From NCBI RefSeq assembly GCF_036429475.1, contig NZ_CP144125.1:2108001-2172000 (forward strand): DNA of 64,000 nt. The letters are read 5' to 3'. The first letter of the stretch is position 1. Each line of letters begins with the position of its first letter. The stretch comes from Halalkalicoccus sp. CGA53. Lineage in GTDB: Archaea; Halobacteriota; Halobacteria; Halobacteriales; Halalkalicoccaceae. The notes beneath the pieces were generated by a model that did no database searches, had not been told where the DNA came from, and worked only from the letters and a program-made list of their open reading frames with translations. Below are positions 42,823-51,558 of the stretch, piece after piece. A program made the position numbers and the translations under genes.

Positions 42823-43905
42823 ATGAACGACGCGCAGGTCGGCGCGCTGGTAGAGGCGGCCGAGGAGGGCGTAGAGGTCGACGGGCTGCGGGTCACTCGC
42901 GTGGACGAGGGCTACCGGTTCGAGACGCCCGAGACGATCCACAGGGGGCTCTCGGAGTCGGCACTCCGCTCCGTCGCCGAGGAGAGCCCGTGGTTCGTCT
43001 CGAACTGGCACTACTGGACGCACGTCGTCGAGGGCCCGGAGCGCGCACGCTACGACTTCCTCCGCTGGGTCGAGGGCGCCGACGACCACGACGTTCCGAA
43101 GCGTTACGAGGCGCTCTCGTCGGGGGTGACCCGAGAGTGGGGCCAGCTCTCTATCACGGCGACACTCGCCGACGACGGTCTCCGGCGCTACGACCTGCGT
43201 CACGGGGCCGACCGCGACGTCTCCGAGGAGGACCTCGAGACGTACGTCGATCCGCTCGACGCCCGCGGGATCGCGACCTACGACGACGACGGCCGGTACC
43301 GACCGCTGTCGACCGCGCCGACGCTCCGGACCGGCTGGGTCTACCCCGACCTCGACGGGCGGGCGCTCGTCGAGACGGTCGAGTTCCTCTACCCCGCGAC
43401 GGTCGAGAACTGGCACCGAGAGCGCCGCGGCGAGCTCGACGTTACCCACTTCCGAGAAACCGCGGAGCGCCAGACCGGGATCTACTCGATCGTGGAGGGG
43501 CTCACCGTCGAGGAGCTCGAGGCCGCCGCCGAGGCCTGCTGTGTCGACTCGCAGTGTCTCAAGCGTCGGATGTGGGACGAAGACGAGGAGACCCCGCTGC
43601 GGGTGCCCCGCGGCGAGGAGGCGTTTCCCTGTCGCGAACCCTGCTCGCTGTTCGTCACCGCCGCCCGGAAGTTCGTCACGCTCGGCCGCGAGGAGACACG
43701 CTCCTACGAGTTCGAACTGACGCCGACGGAGAAGGAGCAGGTCGAGGCGATCGTCGACGCGGTCGCCGACGGTCGCGTGGGTGAGATCCGTGAGGCCGAC
43801 CTGAACGACGGCGCGAACCGCTACCGCGCCCGGTACCTCCGGGCGTTACGCGGCGGGGAGCACGGCCTCTCGGACACGCCGACGTACCCCGAGGACCACG
43901 ACTAG
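42823..43905 (+). CDS. DR2241-family protein with predicted 4Fe-4S domain
   Basis: A 360-aa protein that begins at the base after the cbiX stop. The C-terminal half has cysteines ACCVDSQCLKRRMW and FPCREPCSLFVTAARKF, a four- or five-cysteine arrangement assigned to the DR2241 iron-sulfur domain. The N-terminal 200 residues form the stabilising domain. The family recurrently neighbours cbiX, so a redox or metal-delivery role in tetrapyrrole (cobalamin or siroheme) synthesis is plausible; no activity is established. Its stop is shared with the convergent gene by CTAG. Confidence 0.83.
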   Translation: MNDAQVGALVEAAEEGVEVDGLRVTRVDEGYRFETPETIHRGLSESALRSVAEESPWFVSNWHYWTHVVEGPERARYDFLRWVEGADDHDVPKRYEALSSGVTREWGQLSITATLADDGLRRYDLRHGADRDVSEEDLETYVDPLDARGIATYDDDGRYRPLSTAPTLRTGWVYPDLDGRALVETVEFLYPATVENWHRERRGELDVTHFRETAERQTGIYSIVEGLTVEELEAAAEACCVDSQCLKRRMWDEDEETPLRVPRGEEAFPCREPCSLFVTAARKFVTLGREETRSYEFELTPTEKEQVEAIVDAVADGRVGEIREADLNDGANRYRARYLRALRGGEHGLSDTPTYPEDHD

Positions 43906-44495
43906 AGCGAGCCCTCGGAGAGGAAGTAGCTCGCGGCGACGAATCCCGCGACGACGGCGACCCCGACGCCCGCCGCGACGCTCTCGGCGACGAGCCAGAC
44001 GACGAGCGCGAGGCCGAGGACCCCGACGGCGAGCGCGCCGACCAGCAGCGGACCCCGTGGTCGTCCTCGCCCGTCTCTCGCCCGTGGTCTGGGCCTGGGA
44101 CTCGAACGCTGCCCGCGCTGGGGGACGCCGAGGCGCTCGTCGACGGCCACCCGTGGCTCTTTCGTCGGCGGGGTCTCGCTTATAGTGACGGCCGCGTGCG
44201 CGCGCCGTGCGCCGTAGCCGGTGACGACGGAGAGCCGACCGGTCGTCGGTGCGGCCTCGCGGTCGACGGAGATCCGAACCCGATAGACCGCGCCGGCCTC
44301 GACGAAGTAGTTCCCGCCGCCGTCGACCGACGCCGCCCGCGAGAGGTCGTCGTCGAGGCTGAGGTGGACGTGCGTCGCCTGGCCGGCGTTCTCTATCTCG
44401 ACGATGAACGACCGATCGGTCTCGAACGCCTCGGTACCGATCGCTATCTCGTGGACCGCGTCGCGGTTGATCACGACCGGGAGCGTCTGCGACAC
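43902..44495 (-). CDS. haloarchaeal membrane protein of unknown function
   Basis: A 197-aa protein with a beta-rich N-terminal part (about 1-115; SFIVEIENAGQATHVHLSLDD, YRVRISVDREA). An arginine/proline-rich linker (about 125-148) and two C-terminal transmembrane helices (LLVGALAVGVLGLALVVWLV and VAAGVGVAVVAGFVAASYFL) follow. The soluble part resembles a CARDB/Ig-like domain. GTG start chosen at SQTLPVVINRD because upstream residues are not conserved-looking. The last codons overlap the convergent DR2241 gene. Confidence 0.68.
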   Translation of the reverse strand: MSQTLPVVINRDAVHEIAIGTEAFETDRSFIVEIENAGQATHVHLSLDDDLSRAASVDGGGNYFVEAGAVYRVRISVDREAAPTTGRLSVVTGYGARRAHAAVTISETPPTKEPRVAVDERLGVPQRGQRSSPRPRPRARDGRGRPRGPLLVGALAVGVLGLALVVWLVAESVAAGVGVAVVAGFVAASYFLSEGSL

Positions 44496-44648
44496 GAGTG
44501 ACCCCTCGCAGGCGGGTGAAAAAAGCGTCACGGTACGCGCGGTCCGTCGGCGGTGCCGGCGTCGAAGGGGCTCACCCCGCCGCCCGCCGTCGGTTCGACC
44601 CGCCGAACCGATATATCAGCGCCGTTCGTGTCCGGAAAAGAGTGTTTC

Positions 44649-44834
44649 TCAGTCGTCCCGCATGTCCGGCGGGAGCAGGTTCGGGATGCCGTCCTCGATC
44701 GGGTAGGTCTCGCCGCACTCGGTGCAGACGAGGCGACCGGCGACGACCTCCTCGCCGTCCTGGACGTCGACCCGGAGGTCGAGTTCGGACTTATCGAGCG
44801 GGCAGCAGATGATCTCCATCAACGACTCCTTCAC
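44649..44834 (-). CDS. Trm112-like methyltransferase-activating protein
   Basis: A 61-aa zinc-binding protein with MEIICCPLDKSELDL and VCTECGETYPIEDGIPNLLPPDMR, the Trm112 fold. In archaea Trm112 binds and activates several class-I methyltransferases acting on tRNA, rRNA and translation factors. The zinc site is CP ... CxxC with one extra cysteine at ICC. It is monocistronic. Confidence 0.88.
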   Translation of the reverse strand: MKESLMEIICCPLDKSELDLRVDVQDGEEVVAGRLVCTECGETYPIEDGIPNLLPPDMRDD

Positions 44835-45021
44835 GCCGACTCACCCACGCGTCTCATGGCCCGAGCGACGGACGCCGGCGAGAAAAGCGTGACGGGTCCC
44901 CGGCGAGTCCACTTCCCTTCGCCCGGTTCACTCGCCTCGGTCCGTGACCTCCCGGGGTGTCGTGAACTCCTAGGTCGATCGATCCCGCGGCTTGATAGGA
45001 CGAGGACGCGAAGCGGCGGCC

Positions 45022-45639
45022 ATGCGAGAAGGGGTCATCATCGCGGGCGGTCGATCGACGCGCTTCGGCGAACGCGACAAGGCGATCGCTCCGCTCGCGG
45101 GCGTTCCGATGATCCGTCGAGTTGCGGATCGGGTATCGAGAGCGACCGACCGGCTCGTGGTGAACTGCCGCGAGGACCAGCGCGGCGCGATCGACGAGGC
45201 GATGGCTGGCTACGAGAACCCGATCGCGTTCGCGATCGACCGGGAGACGGACGCCGGCCCGATGGCCGGTATCAGGACCGGGCTCGCCGCCGTCGAGGCC
45301 GAGTACGCCGCGGTCGTCGCCTGTGACATGCCGTTCGTCGATCCGGCGTTCCTCGACTACCTCTTCGATCGTGCTGCGGGTCACGACGCCGCCGTCCCGC
45401 GGCGCGAGGACGGCTGGTACCAGACGACGCAGGCGGTCTTCCGGGCGCGTTCGATGGTCGAGGCCTGCGACCGGGCGCTCGCGGCCGGCGAGCGGAAGAT
45501 CGTCGCCCCGCTGTTCGACCTGGAGTACGTCGTCGTCTCCGAGGACGAGATCGCAACACACGCCGCGGAGTGGACCTTCGAGAACGTCAACACGGAACGG
45601 GAGCTTCGCCGCGCGATCGAGCGTCTCGCGGGACAGTGA
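45022..45639 (+). CDS. mobA: molybdenum cofactor guanylyltransferase (MobA-like)
   Basis: Attaches GMP to molybdopterin to make the guanine-dinucleotide cofactor. The 205-aa protein has the nucleotidyltransferase loop IIAGGRSTRFGERDKA at 6-21, DAGPMAGIRTGL near residue 75 and VACDMPFVDP near residue 98. It would supply the bis-MGD cofactor required by the formate-dehydrogenase-type enzyme encoded at 56-58 kb. The ATG is preferred over an upstream start because the loop lies at the N-terminus in MobA. Confidence 0.9.
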   Translation: MREGVIIAGGRSTRFGERDKAIAPLAGVPMIRRVADRVSRATDRLVVNCREDQRGAIDEAMAGYENPIAFAIDRETDAGPMAGIRTGLAAVEAEYAAVVACDMPFVDPAFLDYLFDRAAGHDAAVPRREDGWYQTTQAVFRARSMVEACDRALAAGERKIVAPLFDLEYVVVSEDEIATHAAEWTFENVNTERELRRAIERLAGQ

Positions 45640-45720
45640 ACGGATCTGTTAGTAACGGCTGAAGATGATTAACAGGTAGCATAATGATCGATCCGGCCGA
45701 GTAGTCGGTGGGGATATCAG

Positions 45721-46887
45721 ATGGCAATGCAAGCGGTGGTCTACCAGGGGCCACACGAGGTGGCAGTCGAGGAAGTGGACGAGCCGGAGCTCCAGCACCC
45801 GAACGACGTGGTGATCGACATCACGACGACGTGTATCTGTGGGTCGGACCTCCACATGTACGAGGGTCGGACCGACGCCGAACCGGGGATCGTCTTCGGC
45901 CACGAGAACATGGGTGTCGTCACGGAGGTGGGCGACGGTGTGAGCACGCTGGGGGAGGGCGATCGGATCGTCCTCCCGTTCAACGTCGCCTGCGGGTTCT
46001 GTCAGAACTGCGAGGAGGGCTACACCGGCTTCTGTACGAACGTCAACCCCGGCTTCGCCGGCGGGGCGTACGGCTACGTCGCGATGGGGCCGTACAAGGG
46101 CGGGCAGGCGGAGCAGCTCCGCGTACCGTACGCGGATTTCAACGCACTGAAACTGCCCGAGGGCGACGAGCACGAGGACTCGTTCTCGCTGCTCGCGGAC
46201 ATCTTCCCGACCGGCTGGCACGGGACCGAGCTCGCGAACCTCCAGCCGGGCGAGTCGGTGGCGATCTTCGGTGCTGGCCCGGTCGGCGCGATGGCCGCCT
46301 ACAGCGCGCACATCAAGGGCGCCGCGGAGATCTACACCGTCGATCGCGTTCCCAGTCGGTTGGACGCCGTCGAGGAGAACTGCGACGCGATCCCGATCGA
46401 CTTCGAGGAGGGCGATCCCGTCGAACAGATCAAGGACGAACACGGCGGGATGGTCGACAAGGGCGTCGACGCGGTCGGCTATCAGGCGATCGACCCCGAT
46501 ACCGACCCGGGCGACGACGCCTACGACCCGGCGCGCGAGAACCCGGCGGTCGTGCTCAACCAGCTGATCCAGGTCGTGCGACCGACGGGCGAACTCGGCA
46601 TCCCGGGGCTTTACGTCCCCTCGGACCCGGGCGCGCCCGACGAGATGGCCGCCCAGGGGAGGCTGGGGATCGACTTCGGGAAGTTCTTCGAGAAGGGACT
46701 CAAGTGCGGGACCGGCCAGTGTAACGTCAAGCAGTACAACCGGTACCTGCGCGACCTGATCATCGAGGGGCGGGCCGATCCGAGCTTCATCGTCTCGCAC
46801 CGTGTGGGCTTGGAGGAGGCCCCCGAGATGTACGAGGCGTTCGACAACCGCGAAGAGGGCGTTACCAAAGTGCTGCTCGAACCATAG
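45721..46887 (+). CDS. zinc-dependent alcohol dehydrogenase, glutathione-independent formaldehyde-dehydrogenase type
   Basis: A 388-aa medium-chain dehydrogenase. Catalytic zinc ligands are C40 (CICGSDLH) and H61/E62 (FGHENMG). Structural zinc cysteines lie in ACGFCQNCEEGYTGFC, and the Rossmann loop is IFGAGPVGAMAA near residue 182. The insert DTDPGDDAYDPARENPAVVLNQLIQVVRPTG is typical of the Pseudomonas FdhA group, which oxidises formaldehyde or dismutates aldehydes with bound NAD. An AT-rich promoter (gcataatg near 45680) precedes it. Confidence 0.88.
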   Translation: MAMQAVVYQGPHEVAVEEVDEPELQHPNDVVIDITTTCICGSDLHMYEGRTDAEPGIVFGHENMGVVTEVGDGVSTLGEGDRIVLPFNVACGFCQNCEEGYTGFCTNVNPGFAGGAYGYVAMGPYKGGQAEQLRVPYADFNALKLPEGDEHEDSFSLLADIFPTGWHGTELANLQPGESVAIFGAGPVGAMAAYSAHIKGAAEIYTVDRVPSRLDAVEENCDAIPIDFEEGDPVEQIKDEHGGMVDKGVDAVGYQAIDPDTDPGDDAYDPARENPAVVLNQLIQVVRPTGELGIPGLYVPSDPGAPDEMAAQGRLGIDFGKFFEKGLKCGTGQCNVKQYNRYLRDLIIEGRADPSFIVSHRVGLEEAPEMYEAFDNREEGVTKVLLEP

Positions 46888-46914
46888 ACGATCCGATCCA
46901 GCCTTCTTTCGACG

Positions 46915-47085
46915 CTATCCTCTGAGCCACGCCTTCGGGTGTTCGGCTCTGAGGTGGTCCTGATACCTCCTCGCGAGCCGTGCGTGCGAGGTCGCTTCGG
47001 CCGTCCAGGGACAGCGTTCGCAGGCACCGGTGAGCGTCGCCCGGTCGTCCGACGGGAAGGTGGGGCCGCGCGGGCCGGTTTGCAT
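46915..47085 (-). CDS. 56-aa mini zinc-finger-like protein
   Basis: The frame from the ATG at 47085 encodes MQTGPRGPTFPSDDRATLTG, then ACERCPWTAEATSHARLARRYQDHLRAEHPKAWLRG. The CxxC pair followed by DHLRAEH gives a possible C2H2 zinc site. Such mini-proteins with zinc fingers are frequent in haloarchaea and mostly uncharacterised. It is divergent from the next small gene with 75 bp between starts. Confidence 0.55.
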   Translation of the reverse strand: MQTGPRGPTFPSDDRATLTGACERCPWTAEATSHARLARRYQDHLRAEHPKAWLRG

Positions 47086-47160
47086 GGGACCCCTACCCGC
47101 CGACGCCGGATCAACCCGTCGGCGACAACGGTTTTTGACCTCACCGCGTAGCGAGGACGA

Positions 47161-47298
47161 ATGTGTCAGTACTGCGGCTACGGACAGGACGAGGGGTGGG
47201 ACGCCCTCCTCCAGTACGACGAGACGTACAAGAAGGTGACGCGACGGGACAACTACGGCTTTCACGAGTCCTGGGACGAGCTCCGTGAGCAGTTCTGA
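47161..47298 (+). CDS. 45-aa CxxC mini-protein
   Basis: The frame from ATG to TGA encodes MCQYCGYGQDEGWDALLQYD, then ETYKKVTRRDNYGFHESWDELREQF. The CQYC pair near the N-terminus, the aromatic content and the strongly haloarchaeal codon use argue for a real gene although it is short. It lies divergent to another cysteine-containing mini-protein. No function can be named; metal or partner-protein binding is possible. Confidence 0.6.
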   Translation: MCQYCGYGQDEGWDALLQYDETYKKVTRRDNYGFHESWDELREQF

Positions 47299-47451
47299 TC
47301 AGTAGAGGGACGAACTGACGGCTCTCGAACGTTCGTCTCGAGCGAAGAGGGGTGGAAACACCCGCTCAGGAGAACCGCGTACCGTTCATCGGATTCGCCC
47401 GAACGGTGACGACGCGAACGACTTTTGAGTCGTGCTACCGATCACTCGTCG

Positions 47452-48192
47452 ATGGACGCCGTCTCCGAACTCAGGCAACGGGAAGTGGAAACGTACTTTG
47501 ACGTGATCGCCCGTGGCGGTTCCCGGCGGCTGCTCCGGGCCCGGTCGTTCCACAATCTAGGGGAGTGGGAACACGAGGATTACGAACGGCTGTCGGATAC
47601 GCTCCTCGACTCGAATGCGACGAGCAGCTTTTCGTTCCTCGGGAGGGATGCCCAGCGCTACTCCGAAACGATCGAGGGACTCGACGATGCCGCCCACGAG
47701 ATCGTCCTTCACGGCTATCGCCACGTGGCCTGCGCTGACATCGAGTACGCCCTCGCTCACGAGAACCTCTCGCGCGGTCTGAACGCGATCGAGGACGCCG
47801 CTGGGGTAACCCCCCGGGGGTTCATCGCACCCCGTCAGGAGGTAAACGCCGCGACGCTCGACGTGATCGAGGAGCTCGGAATCGAGTGGGTTCTCGGTCG
47901 TACGGACGCGGAGATCCCCCCCGGGATCGACTACCTCGAGCCGGCTCATCCGTACGACCTACTCATGCTCAACGACGGTGACGAACCATCGGAGGCGTTC
48001 GAACGCATCTCCGAGCAGACCCGACCGGGGGCCGCGTTGCTGTTCCACCCGAACATGCTCGAGTACTACGACGCGCTCGAGGAGTTCGAGGTGTGGATCG
48101 GCGACACGACTCCCGTCTCGATCGGGACGCTCTTCGAGGAGGGCGGTGTGGGTCTGATCAACGACGCCATGAAGCCGCTCCGGATAACGTGA
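47452..48192 (+). CDS. polysaccharide deacetylase-like (NodB/DUF2334-fold) protein
   Basis: A 246-aa protein with features of the carbohydrate esterase-4 barrel: HEIVLHGYRHVACADIEYALAHENLSRGLNAIEDA, then GFIAPRQEVNAATLDVIEELGIEWV, then ALLFHPNMLEYYDALEEF. The metal-binding His pair is seen as HGYRH, but the canonical N-terminal DD motif is not visible, so activity may differ. No signal peptide. The ATG at 47452 is chosen over an upstream GTG. The 158 bp downstream hold no supported gene. Confidence 0.72.
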   Translation: MDAVSELRQREVETYFDVIARGGSRRLLRARSFHNLGEWEHEDYERLSDTLLDSNATSSFSFLGRDAQRYSETIEGLDDAAHEIVLHGYRHVACADIEYALAHENLSRGLNAIEDAAGVTPRGFIAPRQEVNAATLDVIEELGIEWVLGRTDAEIPPGIDYLEPAHPYDLLMLNDGDEPSEAFERISEQTRPGAALLFHPNMLEYYDALEEFEVWIGDTTPVSIGTLFEEGGVGLINDAMKPLRIT

Positions 48193-48350
48193 GTTCGGAA
48201 GCCGGCGATCGGAGATGTACGGCCTCGATACGGTACACACGATTCCCGACGGGAATCCGTCGGAGCAGCGGTTGCGGCGGCGTGTGAGTCCCCGTACCGA
48301 TCGATCCAACCGCCGTGACGAGAGTGTGAGCGGCCCCATTCTACGCTCTT

Positions 48351-49454
48351 TCAGCGAGGGAACGGATCGGCAGTCCGCGGGACCTCCCGCTCGTCCTCGC
48401 CCGCGAGACAGCCCTCCAGACGCTCCCTGACCGCCACCTCGTCGATCCCCCGGCCGATGAAGACGAGTTCCGAGCGGGGGTCGTCCCGTTCGGGGTCCCA
48501 GCGGCCGATCGGCCCCGCACGGACCGCGTCGCCGGCCTGGCTGAACCCCATCACCTCCTCCTCGCGCCCGGCGACGAGGAAGACCCCCTTCGCCCGGATG
48601 ATCTCCGGGTGGTCGGCGAACTCGGAAAACGCCTCGTCTAGGCGCCCGGGGTGAAACGGCTCTCGATACCTGACGACGAACGACTCGACCCCGAACTCGG
48701 TCGCCGGCGAGTGGTCGTGTTCGGGCTCGTCTCCCTCCCCGTGTTCGCGGGCGTGGACGAGTTCGCGCTTCCAGCCCGCAGAGCGCTGCATCTCCGCGAG
48801 GTCGAACCGGCCGGTGTCGAGGATCCGATCCGGGTCGACCTCGGAGAACTCCGTCCGCACGATCTCCGCCCGTGGGGCCAGCCGCGAGACGATCGACTCG
48901 ACGCGCTCCATCGCGTCGGGTGAGAGTCTGTCGCGTTTGTTGAGTAGGAGGATGTCACAGCACTCGACCTGGTCGACCATCACCTCGGTCGGGTGTCGCC
49001 CCTCCGCGTCGACGCGCTCGTCGCGCTCGGGGAGGTCGCCGTCGCCGAACGCCGCGTCGAACTGGGCGGCGTCGATCACCGAGACGAGCGTGTCGAGACG
49101 GAATTCCGAGAGTTCGTCGCCGAGAAACGTCTTGGCGACCGGCACCGGTTCGCTGATCCCGGAGGACTCGACGAGCAGGTAGTCGAACGCGCGGCTCTCG
49201 GCGAGGCCTTCGACAGCGTCGACGAGGTCGCCGCGAAGCTCACAGCAGATACAGCCGTTCGAGAGGTCGACGATCCCTTCCGACTCGCTCTCGCGGGCGA
49301 CGAGGTCGGCGTCGACGTTCACCTCGCCCATGTCGTTGACGAGCACCGCGACCCGCCTCTCGGTCGTTTCGAGCACGTGGTTCACGAGGGTGGTCTTGCC
49401 CGCCCCGAGGTAGCCGCTCACGACCGTCACCGGGATCGTCGCCGCTCCTGTCAT
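48351..49454 (-). CDS. CobW/COG0523-family metal-chaperone GTPase
   Basis: A 367-aa G3E GTPase. Walker A is GYLGAGKT (14-21), the metal motif CxCC appears as GCICCEL, NKRD serves as base-recognition motif, and a His/Glu/Asp-rich loop ([17 protein letters not shown]) is a likely metal-binding insertion. The C-terminal CobW_C domain includes EPFHPGRL and KGVFLVAGR. It delivers a metal such as Zn, Co or Fe to a client enzyme; which one is not visible. It lies 60 bp downstream of the sugar ABC ATPase on the same strand. The ATG giving [10 protein letters not shown] is preferred over nine upstream codons. Confidence 0.88.
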   Translation of the reverse strand: MTGAATIPVTVVSGYLGAGKTTLVNHVLETTERRVAVLVNDMGEVNVDADLVARESESEGIVDLSNGCICCELRGDLVDAVEGLAESRAFDYLLVESSGISEPVPVAKTFLGDELSEFRLDTLVSVIDAAQFDAAFGDGDLPERDERVDAEGRHPTEVMVDQVECCDILLLNKRDRLSPDAMERVESIVSRLAPRAEIVRTEFSEVDPDRILDTGRFDLAEMQRSAGWKRELVHAREHGEGDEPEHDHSPATEFGVESFVVRYREPFHPGRLDEAFSEFADHPEIIRAKGVFLVAGREEEVMGFSQAGDAVRAGPIGRWDPERDDPRSELVFIGRGIDEVAVRERLEGCLAGEDEREVPRTADPFPR

Positions 49455-49514
49455 GGGTGAACACACCGGTGGATCGGCCAAAAACGTGTCGTGACGGGAT
49501 CGGGGCCCCGACTC

Positions 49515-50654
49515 TCACAGCCGCGAGCCCGCGAGTTCGACCTCCTCGTCGAGCGCGCGGTTGTGCAGCGCCCGGCCGCTCTCGCGGTCGAAGAGGTGGA
49601 TCGCCGACTCCGGAAACCGGGCGACTTTCGTCTCGCCCGCCTCGACCCGACGCATCCCGCCGATCGAGGCGGTGAACGTCGTCTCGGTCCCCTCGATCCG
49701 GACGAGGAGGTTGTTCTCGTCGCCCATCGGCTCGACCACGTCGATCTCGACGGGGACGTCGTGGTCGGTCTCGACCGCTTCGACGATCCCGACGTCTTCC
49801 GGCCTGATCCCGAGCATCAGATCGGTCGACTCGCCGAGCGTCTCCCGGACCTCGGGCGAGAGGGGGTACTCCAGGCCGTCGCCGACCAGCCGGTCGCCCT
49901 CCAGCGTGACGTCGAAGACGTTCATCGACGGCTCGCCGATGAAGCTCGCGACGAAGAGGTTCTCGGGGCGGTGATAGCACTCCAGCGGGGTGGCCACCTG
50001 CTGGAGTTCGCCGTCGTCGAGGATCGCGATCCTGTCGCCCATCGTCATCGCCTCGGTCTGGTCGTGGGTGACGTAGATCGTCGTCACGCCGAGTTCGTTC
50101 TGCAGGCGCTGGAGCTCCATCCGCATCCCGGACCTGAGCTTCGCGTCGAGATTGGAGAGGGGCTCGTCCATCAGGAACACCGACGGGTCGCGGACGATCG
50201 CCCGCCCCAGCGCGACACGCTGTTGCTGACCGCCGGAGAGTTCGGCCGGCTTTCGCCCCAGGAGTTCGTCGATCTCGAGCATCGCCGCGGTCTCCTCGAC
50301 GCGCTCGTCGATCGTCGCGCCGTCGAGGTCGGTCGACTCCTCGAGCCCGAAGCGCATGTTCCCCCGCACCGTCATGTGCGGGTAGAGCGCGTAGTTCTGG
50401 AACACCATCGCGATGTCACGGCGCTGGGCCGGCACGTCGTTTACGACCTCGTCGCCGATCGCGATCGTTCCCTCCGAGACCGACTCCAGCCCGGCGATCA
50501 TCCGGAGCGTCGTCGACTTCCCGCAGCCGGAGGGGCCGACCAGAACGAGGAACTCCCCGTCGTCGATCTCGAGCGAGACGTCGTCAACCGCGAGGATCTC
50601 GTCGCCGTCGTCGTCGAAGCGTTTCGTGACTCCCGTGAGTGTGAGTTCTGCCAT
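49515..50654 (-). CDS. sugar ABC transporter ATP-binding protein (MalK/UgpC type)
   Basis: A 379-aa ATPase. Walker A GPSGCGKST near residue 38, Q-loop, signature LSGGQQQRVALGRA, Walker B VFLMDEPLSNLDAKL and the switch histidine in YVTHDQTEAMT are all present. The C-terminal 130 residues form the MalK-type OB/TOBE domain. It energises the importer whose permeases and binding protein are directly upstream, 4 bp from the nearest permease gene. Confidence 0.94.
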   Translation of the reverse strand: MAELTLTGVTKRFDDDGDEILAVDDVSLEIDDGEFLVLVGPSGCGKSTTLRMIAGLESVSEGTIAIGDEVVNDVPAQRRDIAMVFQNYALYPHMTVRGNMRFGLEESTDLDGATIDERVEETAAMLEIDELLGRKPAELSGGQQQRVALGRAIVRDPSVFLMDEPLSNLDAKLRSGMRMELQRLQNELGVTTIYVTHDQTEAMTMGDRIAILDDGELQQVATPLECYHRPENLFVASFIGEPSMNVFDVTLEGDRLVGDGLEYPLSPEVRETLGESTDLMLGIRPEDVGIVEAVETDHDVPVEIDVVEPMGDENNLLVRIEGTETTFTASIGGMRRVEAGETKVARFPESAIHLFDRESGRALHNRALDEEVELAGSRL

Positions 50655-50658
50655 GGTT

Positions 50659-51558
50659 CTATGAGGCTCCGGTGATCCCCTTCGCGAACTGCCGTCCGAA
50701 GACGACGTAGATCACGATCGTCGGGAGCGCCGCGATGAACGCCCCCGCCATCTGTATGTTGTACTCCTGGACGAGCGAGCCCTGGAGTTCGTTCAGCGAC
50801 TGGGTGACGACGTAGTTCGACCGCGAGGTCACCAGCACGAGCGCGAACAGCAGGTCGTTCCAGATCTGCGTGAACTGGTAGATGAGCGTCACCGCGAACA
50901 TCGGCAGCGAGAGCGGGAGCACGATCCGCCGGTAGACCCCGAACGCGCTCGCGCCGTCTAAGCGTGCGGCCTCGATCATCTCGTCGTCCATCGTCTTGTA
51001 GTACGACCGGAAGAGGATCGTACAGATCGGGATGCCGTAGGCGGTGTGGGTGATCGTCAGCTCGATCAGGTCCGCCCGGTCGGCGAGGAAGGGTGCGAAC
51101 GAGAGCAGCGAGGCCAGCCCGACGGCGGACCAGAACTGCCTGAGCGGGACGAGCACCGACTGGTAGGGCAGGAAGACCCCGGCGAGAAAGAGCACGAGGA
51201 CCCCGACCTGGCCCCGCCAGGAGAGCTTCGTCAGGCCGTAGGCGGCGAGGCTCCCCAGGAACGCCGAGAGCAGCGTCGCCGGGACGACGAACAGCACGCT
51301 GTTGACGAGCCCGCCCTGGAGGGTGGCGAACGCGAGCTGCCAGGGCTCGACCGTGAACCACTCGGGCGTGGGCGGGGCCAGCGGCGCCGTCTGGACGAAG
51401 CCGGTCCGCGTCTTGAACGCGGTCATGAACCCACTCCACAGCGGCGAGAGGTAGAACGCGATCAGTGCGAACAGGACCCCGTAGAGGCCGACCCGTCCGA
51501 TGTCAAGCCCCTCGAACCGTCTCGCGAGTCCGGTCTTCGAACCCCGAGCGGTCGTCAT
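50659..51558 (-). CDS. carbohydrate ABC transporter permease (MalG type)
   Basis: A 299-aa protein with six predicted transmembrane helices and the EAA loop EAARLDGASAFGVYRRIVLPL that contacts the ATPase. It starts inside the stop of the other permease gene (ATGA, 51555-51558), which keeps the two subunits in fixed ratio. Confidence 0.93.
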   Translation of the reverse strand: MTTARGSKTGLARRFEGLDIGRVGLYGVLFALIAFYLSPLWSGFMTAFKTRTGFVQTAPLAPPTPEWFTVEPWQLAFATLQGGLVNSVLFVVPATLLSAFLGSLAAYGLTKLSWRGQVGVLVLFLAGVFLPYQSVLVPLRQFWSAVGLASLLSFAPFLADRADLIELTITHTAYGIPICTILFRSYYKTMDDEMIEAARLDGASAFGVYRRIVLPLSLPMFAVTLIYQFTQIWNDLLFALVLVTSRSNYVVTQSLNELQGSLVQEYNIQMAGAFIAALPTIVIYVVFGRQFAKGITGAS

